A DNA stretch of 64,000 nt from Lachnospiraceae bacterium (GTDB lineage: Bacteria > Bacillota > Clostridia > Lachnospirales > Lachnospiraceae), in the NCBI GenBank assembly GCA_022483465.1, contig JAKVNF010000003.1:563501-627500 (forward strand). Reading direction: 5' to 3'. Under the pieces are notes generated by a model. That model was not told the DNA's origin, ran no database searches, and worked only from the letters and a program-made list of their open reading frames with translations. Below are positions 1 to 7,187 of the stretch, in pieces; within the stretch, counting starts at the first letter, position 1, and every line of letters begins with the position of its first letter. The position numbers and the translations under genes are program-made.

Positions 1-666
1 GTATATATCCGCGGACACAAGACCTGCTGTCCGCTCTGTAGGAATCCCCTGATCGAGAAGGAGACGCCGCCCGATATGGACCCCGCCCCCGCCTTTCCGG
101 TGCCGGAAAAGCACCGGGTGTCCGGGGTCTCCCTGACCAGGATTCTGACCTTTCTGATGCTCCTCTGCGAGATCCTGATGGTGTTCTTTGCCCTGCAGAA
201 CCGGGAGGCGGGCGTCTCCGCCCACTGGCCCTACGTCTGCGGATTTTTGTGCTTTTTTGCCTGGGTGGACTTTCTCATCGCCCGGTACTTTCGGAGCAAC
301 CTGATCTTTCTCGTCACCTTTGAGGCGTACCTGGGCATGGCCCTGTGCCTTGCCGCAGATCACCTGACGGTGCCCTACCGGGGCTGGGCCGTTGCCTGGT
401 GCGTCCCCTTCGGGATGATCGCCCTGGAGGCCGCCACCGTGCTCCTTGGCTGGTCCGAGGGCCTGCACATGGTGGACTACGCCGTGTACCTGTTTGTGGA
501 CACGATCCTGGGCCTCCTGCAGCTGATCCCGATCCAGCGCCACACGAACCCCCAGCCGCTCCCCGCCCTCATCAGCCTGGCGGTGCTCCTCGCGTACCTG
601 GCCTTCATCCTGGTCTTCCGCGGGCGGGACCTTCGCAACGCGATCACCAAGTTTTTGAATTTCTGA
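1..666 (+). CDS. Zinc-ribbon plus multi-TM membrane protein, DUF6320-like, 5' end cut off
   Basis: The reading frame is open to the left edge, so the gene starts outside the window; the first ATG at 76 is internal. The first residues read VYIRGHKTCCPLCRNPLIEK, the second half of a short zinc ribbon (CPLC knuckle), followed by a Pro-rich linker. About six hydrophobic segments follow, and the protein ends shortly after a basic RGRDLRNA stretch. A zinc ribbon joined to a six-helix membrane domain is typical of the DUF6320 family, whose function is unknown. The next gene is a secreted-type esterase 28 bases downstream, so the two may be co-transcribed. Family assignment is by architecture and is moderately sure; function is not known. 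Confidence 0.6.
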   Translation, partial: VYIRGHKTCCPLCRNPLIEKETPPDMDPAPAFPVPEKHRVSGVSLTRILTFLMLLCEILMVFFALQNREAGVSAHWPYVCGFLCFFAWVDFLIARYFRSNLIFLVTFEAYLGMALCLAADHLTVPYRGWAVAWCVPFGMIALEAATVLLGWSEGLHMVDYAVYLFVDTILGLLQLIPIQRHTNPQPLPALISLAVLLAYLAFILVFRGRDLRNAITKFLNF

Positions 667-694
667 CCGGCAGCCGAACAACGGAGTGAACCAC

Positions 695-1939
695 TTGAAC
701 AAAGACGCATTCAACCAAAGCAGCATACAGCACGGCCTCTTTCTCCTGCACCGGGCAAGGCAGGAGAGGAGAGGGGACTTTTTGGAGCGGGCCGGGGACC
801 TGGTGGAGAAGACCATCGGCGCCGGCATCGCCCACTCCCGGCTGGAGGCGCCGGTCCTGGCGCCGGAGGCGGCCATCGTGCCCGCCGCGCTCTCGGATCC
901 CGGGGTCTGGTACCGGCTCCCGATCCCGGAGGGCCTCTCCGGGGACGGCTCCGAGTACCACATCTACGTGCGCCGGGGGACTTGCGACAACCTCTGCGTC
1001 TTTTTGTCCGGCGGGGGCGTCGCCTGGAACGCCTTCACGGCGGCGCACCCCGTGACCTACGGGAAGATGGCAAGCGGGCGCCCCAACTACTACTGGAATA
1101 ACCTGCGCCCCTTCACCCAGGCCATGAACATCCACGTGGGGATCACCTCCAACACCCGGGCAAACCCCTTCCACGACTGGAACTTCATCGTGATCACCTA
1201 CTCCACGGGGGACTTCCACGTGGGGGACGGGGACTTTGCCTACGAGGACACCAGGGGAGAGGAGGAGGTGCTGCACTTTCGGGGGCACCGGAACTTCCGC
1301 GCGGCGATGGACCGGGCGGCAAAGCTCTTTCCCTCCTGCCAAAAGCTCCTCATTGCCGGCAACTCCGCCGGAGCCTTTGCGGTCCCCGCCCTCACCCCGG
1401 AGATCGTGGAGAACTACTACCCGGATGCCGCGGACGTGACCCTTCTCTCCGACTCGGGGCAGCTCTTGTACCACAAGTGGCGGGAGACCGCAAGGGACAT
1501 CTGGAAGGCCGAAAAGCGCTTCTTTGAGGTCCTCTACAGCGACAACATCACCCTGGACTGGTACGAGGCGCTGACAGCGCGCTTTGGGGATAAGCTCCGG
1601 TACCTGTACGCGAGCTCCACCCACGACTTTCTGCTGTCCGCCTACTACAGTGACGTGACCAACAAGGTCTATGAGTCGGATGCCGAGGTGCAGGACGCCT
1701 ATTTCCAGCAGCTCAAGGAGATGGTGCGTTCCCTGCGCCAGATGGCGCCCGGCATCAGCTTTTACTTCAACAGATGGAAGAACCCGGTGACCATGGGCGG
1801 CACGATCCACACCGCGGTGCGGGAGCCCTACTTCTTTGCCGCGGAGCCGGGCCGGCCCTCGATGGCAAAGTGGCTCATCGACGCGGTGCACGGCGCCACA
1901 GCGGATGTGGGGGATGACCTGCTTGCCAGGGCGCACTGA
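695..1939 (+). CDS. Pectin-acetylesterase-like serine hydrolase
   Basis: About 414 residues. The nucleophile motif GNSAGAF lies in the middle of the protein in the context LLIAGNSAGAFAVPAL. This is the GxSxG elbow of alpha/beta hydrolases of the pectinacetylesterase family (deacetylation of pectin or related esters). An upstream segment, CDNLCVFLSGGGVAWN, resembles the oxyanion-hole strand of the same family. No signal peptide is evident, so it may act inside the cell. The start is uncertain: GTG at 686 overlaps the GGAG, whereas TTG at 695 has GGAG eight bases upstream and is preferred. It sits between a membrane protein and an unknown protein, probably in one transcript. The true substrate cannot be told from sequence. 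Confidence 0.7.
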   Translation: MNKDAFNQSSIQHGLFLLHRARQERRGDFLERAGDLVEKTIGAGIAHSRLEAPVLAPEAAIVPAALSDPGVWYRLPIPEGLSGDGSEYHIYVRRGTCDNLCVFLSGGGVAWNAFTAAHPVTYGKMASGRPNYYWNNLRPFTQAMNIHVGITSNTRANPFHDWNFIVITYSTGDFHVGDGDFAYEDTRGEEEVLHFRGHRNFRAAMDRAAKLFPSCQKLLIAGNSAGAFAVPALTPEIVENYYPDAADVTLLSDSGQLLYHKWRETARDIWKAEKRFFEVLYSDNITLDWYEALTARFGDKLRYLYASSTHDFLLSAYYSDVTNKVYESDAEVQDAYFQQLKEMVRSLRQMAPGISFYFNRWKNPVTMGGTIHTAVREPYFFAAEPGRPSMAKWLIDAVHGATADVGDDLLARAH

Positions 1940-1956
1940 GCCGGAAAGGAGGAGAT

Positions 1957-2535
1957 ATGAGCGAAGACAATACGGCGCTGCCGATGCCGGAGGCGGCGGA
2001 TTTCGAGGGGGCCCTGGCCGCGGTCTTTCTCGCCTTCCGCATCAACGGCATCTCCCCCGCCGACGTCGGGCGGGACTTCATGGCGGAGTTCACCAGGACC
2101 TTTGAGGGGGACCCGGAAAAGCTCCTGGAAGGGCTCCACGGGAGTTTAGAGACCCAGTCCGCCTACTTCTCCCGGGACGGCATGAACTGCCTGCAGATCC
2201 TCTACCTGGAGCTGGGAAAAACCGCGAAAAACCTGCAGGAGGTCTCCGTGCAGACCATGCGGATGATGCTGCTCTACTGCCTGGTGAACTTTGCGGTGGG
2301 AAAGGGCACGAAGGAGCCCTACGTGCTCTGCGTCTGTTCCTCCTTTGTATCGCTCCTTCTCACGATCCAGACAAGAGCCCTGCAGGAGCTTGCGGAGAAG
2401 AACCACATCTTCCTGCACGTGGACCTTCGGAAGGAGAAGGACTTCACCAGCATCCTCGCCCGGGTGGCCTTTGCCAGGGAGGACGCGGGGTGGCTCCATC
2501 CCGGGGAGAGCGAAAATCCCGGGAACGGGAAGTAA
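1957..2535 (+). CDS. Unknown cytoplasmic protein
   Basis: 192 residues, preceded by a strong AAAGGAGGAG ribosome-binding site and starting 17 bases after the hydrolase stop, so it is the last gene of the same transcript. I do not recognise the family. The protein is mostly helical in appearance, with a hydrophobic stretch in the middle (MMLLYCLVNFAVG, then YVLCVCSSFVSLLLTIQ) too interrupted to be called membrane-spanning with confidence. No signal peptide and no cysteine motif are seen. A strong terminator follows directly. Confidence 0.75.
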   Translation: MSEDNTALPMPEAADFEGALAAVFLAFRINGISPADVGRDFMAEFTRTFEGDPEKLLEGLHGSLETQSAYFSRDGMNCLQILYLELGKTAKNLQEVSVQTMRMMLLYCLVNFAVGKGTKEPYVLCVCSSFVSLLLTIQTRALQELAEKNHIFLHVDLRKEKDFTSILARVAFAREDAGWLHPGESENPGNGK

Positions 2536-2549
2536 AGAGAAAAAGAAAG

Positions 2550-2590
2550 AAACCGGTCTGCGGTGTGATTCCGCAGACCGGTTTTCTTTT
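2550..2590 (+). terminator. Intrinsic terminator of the hydrolase operon
   Basis: A 14-base perfect stem (AAACCGGTCTGCGG at 2550-2563, complement at 2571-2584), a seven-base loop and a T-rich tail. It ends the three-gene transcript. Confidence 0.9.
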
Positions 2591-2605
2591 GCCTCTGGAC
2601 ATGAA

Positions 2606-2634
2606 AAAAGCAGAAGCGAAACGCTTCTGCTTTT
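2606..2634 (-). terminator. Intrinsic terminator of the tRNA-Thr gene
   Basis: Read on the minus strand, a 13-base stem (AAAAGCAGAAGCG and its complement) with a 3-base loop is followed by a run of T. It lies just after the 3' end of the minus-strand tRNA. Confidence 0.85.
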
Positions 2635-2637
2635 CCG

Positions 2638-2710
2638 AGCTGGCACCGGGAATCGGACCCGGGACCTCCACACTACCAATGTGACGCTCTACCGACTGAG
2701 CCATGCCAGC
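2638..2710 (-). tRNA. tRNA-Thr (anticodon GGT)
   Basis: On the minus strand the acceptor stem GCTGGCA pairs with TGCCAGC. The D arm is GCTCAGTCGGTAGAGC and the anticodon stem TCACA pairs with TGTGG (one G-T). The loop TTGGTAG gives anticodon GGT, which reads ACC and ACT. The T arm is CCGGG-TCCGATT-CCCGG. No CCA is encoded; the discriminator base is T. The gene is monocistronic, with its own terminator. Confidence 0.97.
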
Positions 2711-2845
2711 TTGTTGCTTTGTTTTGCTCCCTGTTGGGCGCAGAAAGAATACTACCATACCCCGAGAGATCGCGCAAGGCAAAATCCAAGAAAAAATTAT
2801 TTACGCACGAATTTCGTAACTGTCTGACAAGAATGGCAGAACGCC

Positions 2846-4726
2846 TCAGGCAACGGTCACCGGCGTTTCGCCCCCGTGGGAAGCGGCGTACCCGGCAAGA
2901 TAGTCCCCGATCGCGGCAAGAAACGCGTCCCCGTAGGCCTCGAGCTTCTTCTCGCCCACCCCGGAGACCTCCCGCATCTCGTCCCGGCTGCGGGGGAGCT
3001 TCACCACAAGGTCGGTCAGGGTCTTGTCGGAGAAGACCATGTAGGGGGGAATGCCCTGTTTTCTTGCAAGCTGGAGGCGAAGGCTCCGAAGCTGCGCAAA
3101 GAGCTCGATCCCCTCGGCGGAGAGGATGGTGGTCCCCTTCGGGAGCTTGGCGCGCTTTCTGGAGGAGGCGGCCTCCCCCTCTGCGGCCTCGGGGACCCGG
3201 ATCACGACCGGTTTCCCGGCATGGACCGCTGCCGCGTCCTTTCCCGGCACCACAAGGCCATACCGGTCCATTGTGCGGGCGATGACCCCGGCCTCCTCAA
3301 GAGAGGTGAGGAGGGCGCGGATCTCTCCCTCCGGCATTGCGGCAAGGGCGCCATAGCCCGGCTTTTCGGAAAGGCCGGCATCGAGAATCCGCTTTGTCCT
3401 GTCCCCGTGGAGGGCGGAGGCGACAACAGCAGGTCCAAAGCGCCCCGGGATCGCCCGAACGAGGGTCAGGACCGCCTGAGCGCTTCTTGTGACGTCCCGC
3501 TCCTCGTAGTGCTTTGCGCAGTTTCCGCAGGCGCCGCAGGGCTCCCCGACCTTCTCCCCGAAGTAGGAGAGGATCTCGTTTCGAAGGCAGCTGGTGCAGG
3601 TGCAGTAGTGCTCCATCCGCCGAAGGCGCACCACGTCCTGCTGCTGCACCGTGGCGAGCTCCTCGGCGGTCATCTGCTCGTTTCCCGTCTTGCCCTCGAG
3701 CATCACCCTGCCGATCACCACGTCCTGGGGCGAGTAGAGCAGGATGCACTCGGCGCTCTCACCGTCCCGCCCGGCCCGGCCCGCCTCCTGGTAGTAGTTT
3801 TCCAGGGAGGAGGGCATGTTGTAGTGGATGACGAAGCGGACGTTGGACTTGTCGATCCCCATGCCGAAGGCGTTGGTCGCCACCATCACGGAGATGTTGT
3901 CGTAGATGAAGTCATCCTGGCTGCGCACGCGCTCCTCCTGCTCCATTCCCGCGTGGTAGCGGCCCGCCGGGATCCGCTCATCCCGCAGGATCCCGTAGAG
4001 CTGGTCCACGTTCTTTCTGGTGTTGCAGTAGATGATGCCGGACTCGTTCTCGTGGGCGCGCAGATAGGAGAGGACAAAGTCCGTCTTGTTCCGCGGCTGC
4101 TCCACCCGCCAGTAGAGATTCTTGCGGTCAAACCCCGTCACCTTGACGAGGGGATTGGAAAGTTCCAGGGCACGGATGATGTCCTCCCGCACCTCTTTGG
4201 TCGCGGTCGCCGTGAAGGCGGCCACGGCGGGGCGCTTCTTCAGGGTCTTCACGTAGTCGGCAATCGCAAGGTAGGAGGGCCGAAAGTCCTGCCCCCACTG
4301 GGAGACGCAGTGAGTCTCATCCACGCAAACCAGCGGGATCTCGATCTGCCGGGAGAGCCACAAAAACCGCTGCGTCAAGAGCCGCTCCGGGGCCACATAG
4401 ATGATCTTGTAGCGCCCGCCGGCAGCAAGCGAGATGGCCTTTGCGATCTGGTTCTCCGAGAGGGAACTGTTCAAGTAGGCCGCGTGGACTCCCGCCGCGT
4501 TCAGCGCCTGCACCTGGTCCTTCATCAGCGAGATGAGGGGCGAGACCACGATGGAGACGCCAGGCAGGCACAGGGCCGGCACCTGGTAGCAGAGGGACTT
4601 GCCGGCGCCGGTGGGCATGATGCCCAGAACGTCCCGCCCGGCGAGAATCCCGTCGATGAGCTCCTCCTGCCCCGGCCGAAAGTGCTCGTATCCGAATGTT
4701 GTCTTGAGTACCTCCCGTTTGTCCAT
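2846..4726 (-). CDS. recQ: ATP-dependent DNA helicase RecQ
   Basis: About 626 residues from the preferred start MDKREV. AGAGGG lies seven bases upstream; a second ATG directly precedes it, and an in-frame ATG at 4762 lacks a good site. Superfamily 2 helicase motifs appear in order: FRPGQEELI (motif 0), TGAGKS (Walker A), DETH (motif II), FTATAT (motif III) and QEAGRAGRDG (motif VI). A zinc-binding RQC region (CTCTSCLRNE, CGACGNC) and a C-terminal HRDC domain (LFAQLRSLRLQLARKQG) follow. It unwinds DNA in recombination and fork repair. Motif II is DETH rather than the usual DEAH. It is transcribed after queT, whose terminator lies between them. Confidence 0.96.
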   Translation of the reverse strand: MDKREVLKTTFGYEHFRPGQEELIDGILAGRDVLGIMPTGAGKSLCYQVPALCLPGVSIVVSPLISLMKDQVQALNAAGVHAAYLNSSLSENQIAKAISLAAGGRYKIIYVAPERLLTQRFLWLSRQIEIPLVCVDETHCVSQWGQDFRPSYLAIADYVKTLKKRPAVAAFTATATKEVREDIIRALELSNPLVKVTGFDRKNLYWRVEQPRNKTDFVLSYLRAHENESGIIYCNTRKNVDQLYGILRDERIPAGRYHAGMEQEERVRSQDDFIYDNISVMVATNAFGMGIDKSNVRFVIHYNMPSSLENYYQEAGRAGRDGESAECILLYSPQDVVIGRVMLEGKTGNEQMTAEELATVQQQDVVRLRRMEHYCTCTSCLRNEILSYFGEKVGEPCGACGNCAKHYEERDVTRSAQAVLTLVRAIPGRFGPAVVASALHGDRTKRILDAGLSEKPGYGALAAMPEGEIRALLTSLEEAGVIARTMDRYGLVVPGKDAAAVHAGKPVVIRVPEAAEGEAASSRKRAKLPKGTTILSAEGIELFAQLRSLRLQLARKQGIPPYMVFSDKTLTDLVVKLPRSRDEMREVSGVGEKKLEAYGDAFLAAIGDYLAGYAASHGGETPVTVA

Positions 4727-4760
4727 CATCCATCCCTCTTCTGAAAAAATAACGGGCAGC

Positions 4761-4806
4761 AAAAAACGCCGCTCCGGGCGCTATTGTAGCACACGGAAGC
4801 GGCGTT
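4761..4806 (-). terminator. Terminator after queT
   Basis: On the minus strand AACGCCGC pairs with GCGGCGTT across a loop of about 20 bases, followed by TTTTTT. It lies 24 bases past the queT stop. Its loop contains TACAAT, which could serve as a -10 box for recQ. Confidence 0.75.
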
Positions 4807-4829
4807 CTCCTGCCGGATTGCAGCGGCGC

Positions 4830-5357
4830 TCAGGCCGCAGTGGTTTTCTCTTTTTTCGGCGCCTCCTCTGATCCAAAGAGCCGTCCCCGGATCGGACAGA
4901 GAACCCGAAGCAGAATCTCGCCGAAGACGCAGACCGAGAGGACTTCTCCCGCTCCGACGGTCAGCATGAAGAAGGGGATACCGCCCGGGATGTGGTAGGC
5001 ATAAGTCAGAATCAGCGGCACGATGACGGCGTTGGAGATCACCGGCGGCAGGGTGCAGAGGAACTTGTGCCTGCAAAGTGCCCGCGTCCCGAGGGCCCCC
5101 AGGAGGGTTGCCAGGGAGCCGAAGATGATGTCGGGGAGCGCTGCCCCGGTCACCAGGTTGGCGACCAGACACCCCACAAACAGGCCCGGCACCGCCGCCG
5201 GGGTGAAGAAGGGCAGGACGCAGAGCGCCTCGGAGATGCGCACCTGGATTGCCCCGCTTGCCAGGTCAAAGCCCGCGGCCACCATGGTCAGGACGACGTA
5301 GAGGGCGGCGATGAGGCCTCCCTGGACGAGCTGCTGCGTTTTCTTGAAATGTTTCAT
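4830..5357 (-). CDS. queT: QueT family queuosine-precursor transporter
   Basis: 175 residues with five to six membrane segments. It matches the QueT (DUF988) family: GGLIAALYVVLT near the N terminus, QVRISEALCVLPFF in the first third, and GALPDIIFGSLATLLGA in the middle. These are substrate-specific S components of ECF transporters that import queuosine precursors such as preQ1 for tRNA modification. The ATG has GAAAGGAG eight bases upstream. A preQ1-I riboswitch in the leader confirms the assignment and predicts that gene expression falls when preQ1 is abundant. The ECF energising module is not in this window. Confidence 0.93.
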   Translation of the reverse strand: MKHFKKTQQLVQGGLIAALYVVLTMVAAGFDLASGAIQVRISEALCVLPFFTPAAVPGLFVGCLVANLVTGAALPDIIFGSLATLLGALGTRALCRHKFLCTLPPVISNAVIVPLILTYAYHIPGGIPFFMLTVGAGEVLSVCVFGEILLRVLCPIRGRLFGSEEAPKKEKTTAA

Positions 5358-5458
5358 GGATTCTGTTCTCCTTTCGAGTTGATGGATTTGCCGGTAAAAT
5401 CCCCCGAAAGAAGTGCGGCTGATGGCCGGAAGGTTCTGATTCGAATGAAGATTTTATC

Positions 5459-5500
5459 CGCTTAGTTTTGGCGAGTGGGAAGGGATGCTAACACTCGGGC
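5459..5500 (-). promoter_or_regulatory. preQ1-I riboswitch aptamer in the queT leader
   Basis: On the minus strand, stem P1 is CGAGTG/CACTCG (plus positions 5492-5497 and 5472-5477). Its loop begins TTAGCATCCC. An A-rich tail, CCAAAACTAAGCGG, follows. The loop TTAG can pair with CTAA of the tail, giving the H-type pseudoknot that defines preQ1-I aptamers. It sits between a promoter and queT, a classic target of this riboswitch. The expression platform lies between 5358 and 5458; I could not resolve whether it acts on transcription or translation. Confidence 0.85.
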
Positions 5501-5526
5501 CTATGTTCCGCCAAAGGCCAGATGGC

Positions 5527-5555
5527 ATCGTACCGCAGGCGGCGCCGGTGTGCAA
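5527..5555 (-). promoter_or_regulatory. Promoter of the queT leader
   Basis: On the minus strand TTGCAC (5550-5555), a 17-base spacer, then TACGAT (5527-5532). The predicted start lies just in front of the aptamer. Confidence 0.6.
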
Positions 5556-5590
5556 GTCCTTTTGTAAAATTAGAACGCATGTTCCTGACA

Positions 5591-5619
5591 TTGCGGAAAA
5601 TACCGCCATTTGGTACAAT
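5591..5619 (+). promoter_or_regulatory. Promoter of the MATE exporter gene
   Basis: TTGCGG (5591-5596), 17 bases, TACAAT (5614-5619), about 60 bases upstream of the MATE start and divergent from queT. Confidence 0.5.
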
Positions 5620-5678
5620 TAATCAGTTTGACAATTGTTTCGGCACCGTCGAAAAAAGCCGCGGAAGGAGGAAAAACG

Positions 5679-7040
5679 ATGGCAGCAGCAAAGTCACAGA
5701 GCATAGACATGACAACCGGTGTGATCTGGAAAAAGCTCCTTGCATTCTTTTTCCCGCTTCTGTTCGGGACCTTCTTCCAGACCCTCTACAACACCGTGGA
5801 CGCGATGATCGTGGGCCAGTTCGTGGGAAAGGAAGGACTCTCCGCAGTCGGCGGGGCCTCCGCGATGCTGATCAACCTCCTGGTGGGCTTTTTTGTCGGC
5901 ATCTCCTCCGGGGCCACCGTGGTGATCTCCCAGTACCGCGGGGCGGGAAGAAGCAAAGAGGTGGAGGCGGCCGTCCACACCTCTATCGCCGTCGCCCTCG
6001 CCGGGGGCCTGATCATGACGCTCCTTGGCCTTTTTGCGGCGCCGCCCTTTCTCACCCTCATGAATACACCGGAGGACACAATGGCGGGGTCCGTCCTCTA
6101 CCTGCGGATCTACTCCCTGGGCATGATCCCGAACTTTCTCTACAACATGGCCTCCGGGATCCTGCGCGCCGCCGGGGACTCGAAGAATCCGACCCGGTTC
6201 CTCATCGTCGGCGCCCTGGTCAACATCGGCCTGGACCTTCTGTTTGTCTACAGCTTCCACCAGGGGGTCGGCGGCGCCGCGGTGGCGACGATCCTCTCCC
6301 AGGCGGTCTGCGCGGTGCTGACGCTTCGGCTTCTTTGCCGGGTGCCGGATGACTACCGGCTGACCCTGCGCCATGTGCGCTTTGAGAAGGTCTACCTGGA
6401 GAAGATCCTCTCCATCGGCATCCCGGCGGGCCTTCGCTCCTCGATGTACTCCCTCTCCAACCTGGTCATCCAGGCCTCGATCAACAGCTTCGGCACTGAC
6501 ACCGTGGCCGCCTGGGCGGCGGACGGAAGGATCGATTCCCTCTACTGGATGCTGACAAGCTCCCTGGGCGCCTCCATCACCACCGTGGTGGGGCAGAACT
6601 ACGGGGCCGGAAAGCACCACCGGGTGCGGGAGTGCGTGTGGCAGTCGGCCGTCCTGATGATCATCATCACCCTGGTCTTCTCGATCCCGGTCTACTTCCT
6701 GTGCCCGGTGCTGTTTCGGATCTTCACCTCCGATGCGGGCGTCATAAAGATCGGCATCGTGATGGCGCGCTACTTCTGCATGGTGTACCTGACCTATGTC
6801 CTGATCGAGGTGATCTCCGGGACCCTGATCGGCATGGGGGATGCCCTGATCCCCACAGTCATCACGATCTTAGGAGTCTGCGTCCTTCGGATCGTCTGGT
6901 GCGCGGCCGCCGTGCCGAGAATCGGCACGATCCAGAGCGTCATGTTTTCCTATCCGCTGACCTGGACCGTGACGAGTGCCGCCTTTCTTATTTACTACCT
7001 GCACGTGTCCCGGAAACTGCGCCGGGCGGCAAAAAGCTAA
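5679..7040 (+). CDS. MATE family efflux transporter
   Basis: 453 residues from ATG 5679, which follows GGAAGGAGG at good spacing; the longer open frame from 5610 has no comparable site. Twelve hydrophobic segments form two similar halves. MATE signatures include FFPLLFGTFFQTLYNTVDAM near the N terminus, GQFVGKEGLSAVGGA, and GILRAAGDSKNPTRF in the middle. MATE proteins export drugs, cations or metabolites in exchange for Na+ or H+. The substrate is not predictable. It is monocistronic, with a promoter and a terminator-like pair of hairpins. A second, different MATE gene lies at the right edge of the window. Confidence 0.93.
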   Translation: MAAAKSQSIDMTTGVIWKKLLAFFFPLLFGTFFQTLYNTVDAMIVGQFVGKEGLSAVGGASAMLINLLVGFFVGISSGATVVISQYRGAGRSKEVEAAVHTSIAVALAGGLIMTLLGLFAAPPFLTLMNTPEDTMAGSVLYLRIYSLGMIPNFLYNMASGILRAAGDSKNPTRFLIVGALVNIGLDLLFVYSFHQGVGGAAVATILSQAVCAVLTLRLLCRVPDDYRLTLRHVRFEKVYLEKILSIGIPAGLRSSMYSLSNLVIQASINSFGTDTVAAWAADGRIDSLYWMLTSSLGASITTVVGQNYGAGKHHRVRECVWQSAVLMIIITLVFSIPVYFLCPVLFRIFTSDAGVIKIGIVMARYFCMVYLTYVLIEVISGTLIGMGDALIPTVITILGVCVLRIVWCAAAVPRIGTIQSVMFSYPLTWTVTSAAFLIYYLHVSRKLRRAAKS

Positions 7041-7044
7041 AAAA

Positions 7045-7080
7045 CTGCCCCAAAACCGGGCAGAATCCGACGGATTTTTG
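7045..7080 (+). terminator. Likely terminator after the MATE gene
   Basis: Two small tandem hairpins: CTGCCC/GGGCAG (7045-7063), then AATCC/GGATT followed by TTTTT (7064-7079). Confidence 0.5.
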
Positions 7081-7187
7081 GTCCAGATTTGCCTGATGGT
7101 TTCGAGTGTAGTAAGATGGATTTTCGGGAGGGGAAACTTTGTTCGCATCTCTCCCGCATAGACTGCCAGGGAAACGGATTTTACAGC

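Noticed and set aside
644..1936. Long open frame antisense to the hydrolase gene (430 codons), and similar long antisense frames opposite recQ, mgtE, typA and polC
   Set aside because: High GC at third positions produces long stop-free shadow frames. Their translations are Val/Gly/Asp/His-rich, lack ribosome-binding sites and show no domain, while the other strand encodes known proteins.
2291..2827. Frames crossing the tRNA, ending in readings such as GTGNRTRDLHTTNV
   Set aside because: This is the usual false translation of a tRNA gene on the opposite strand.
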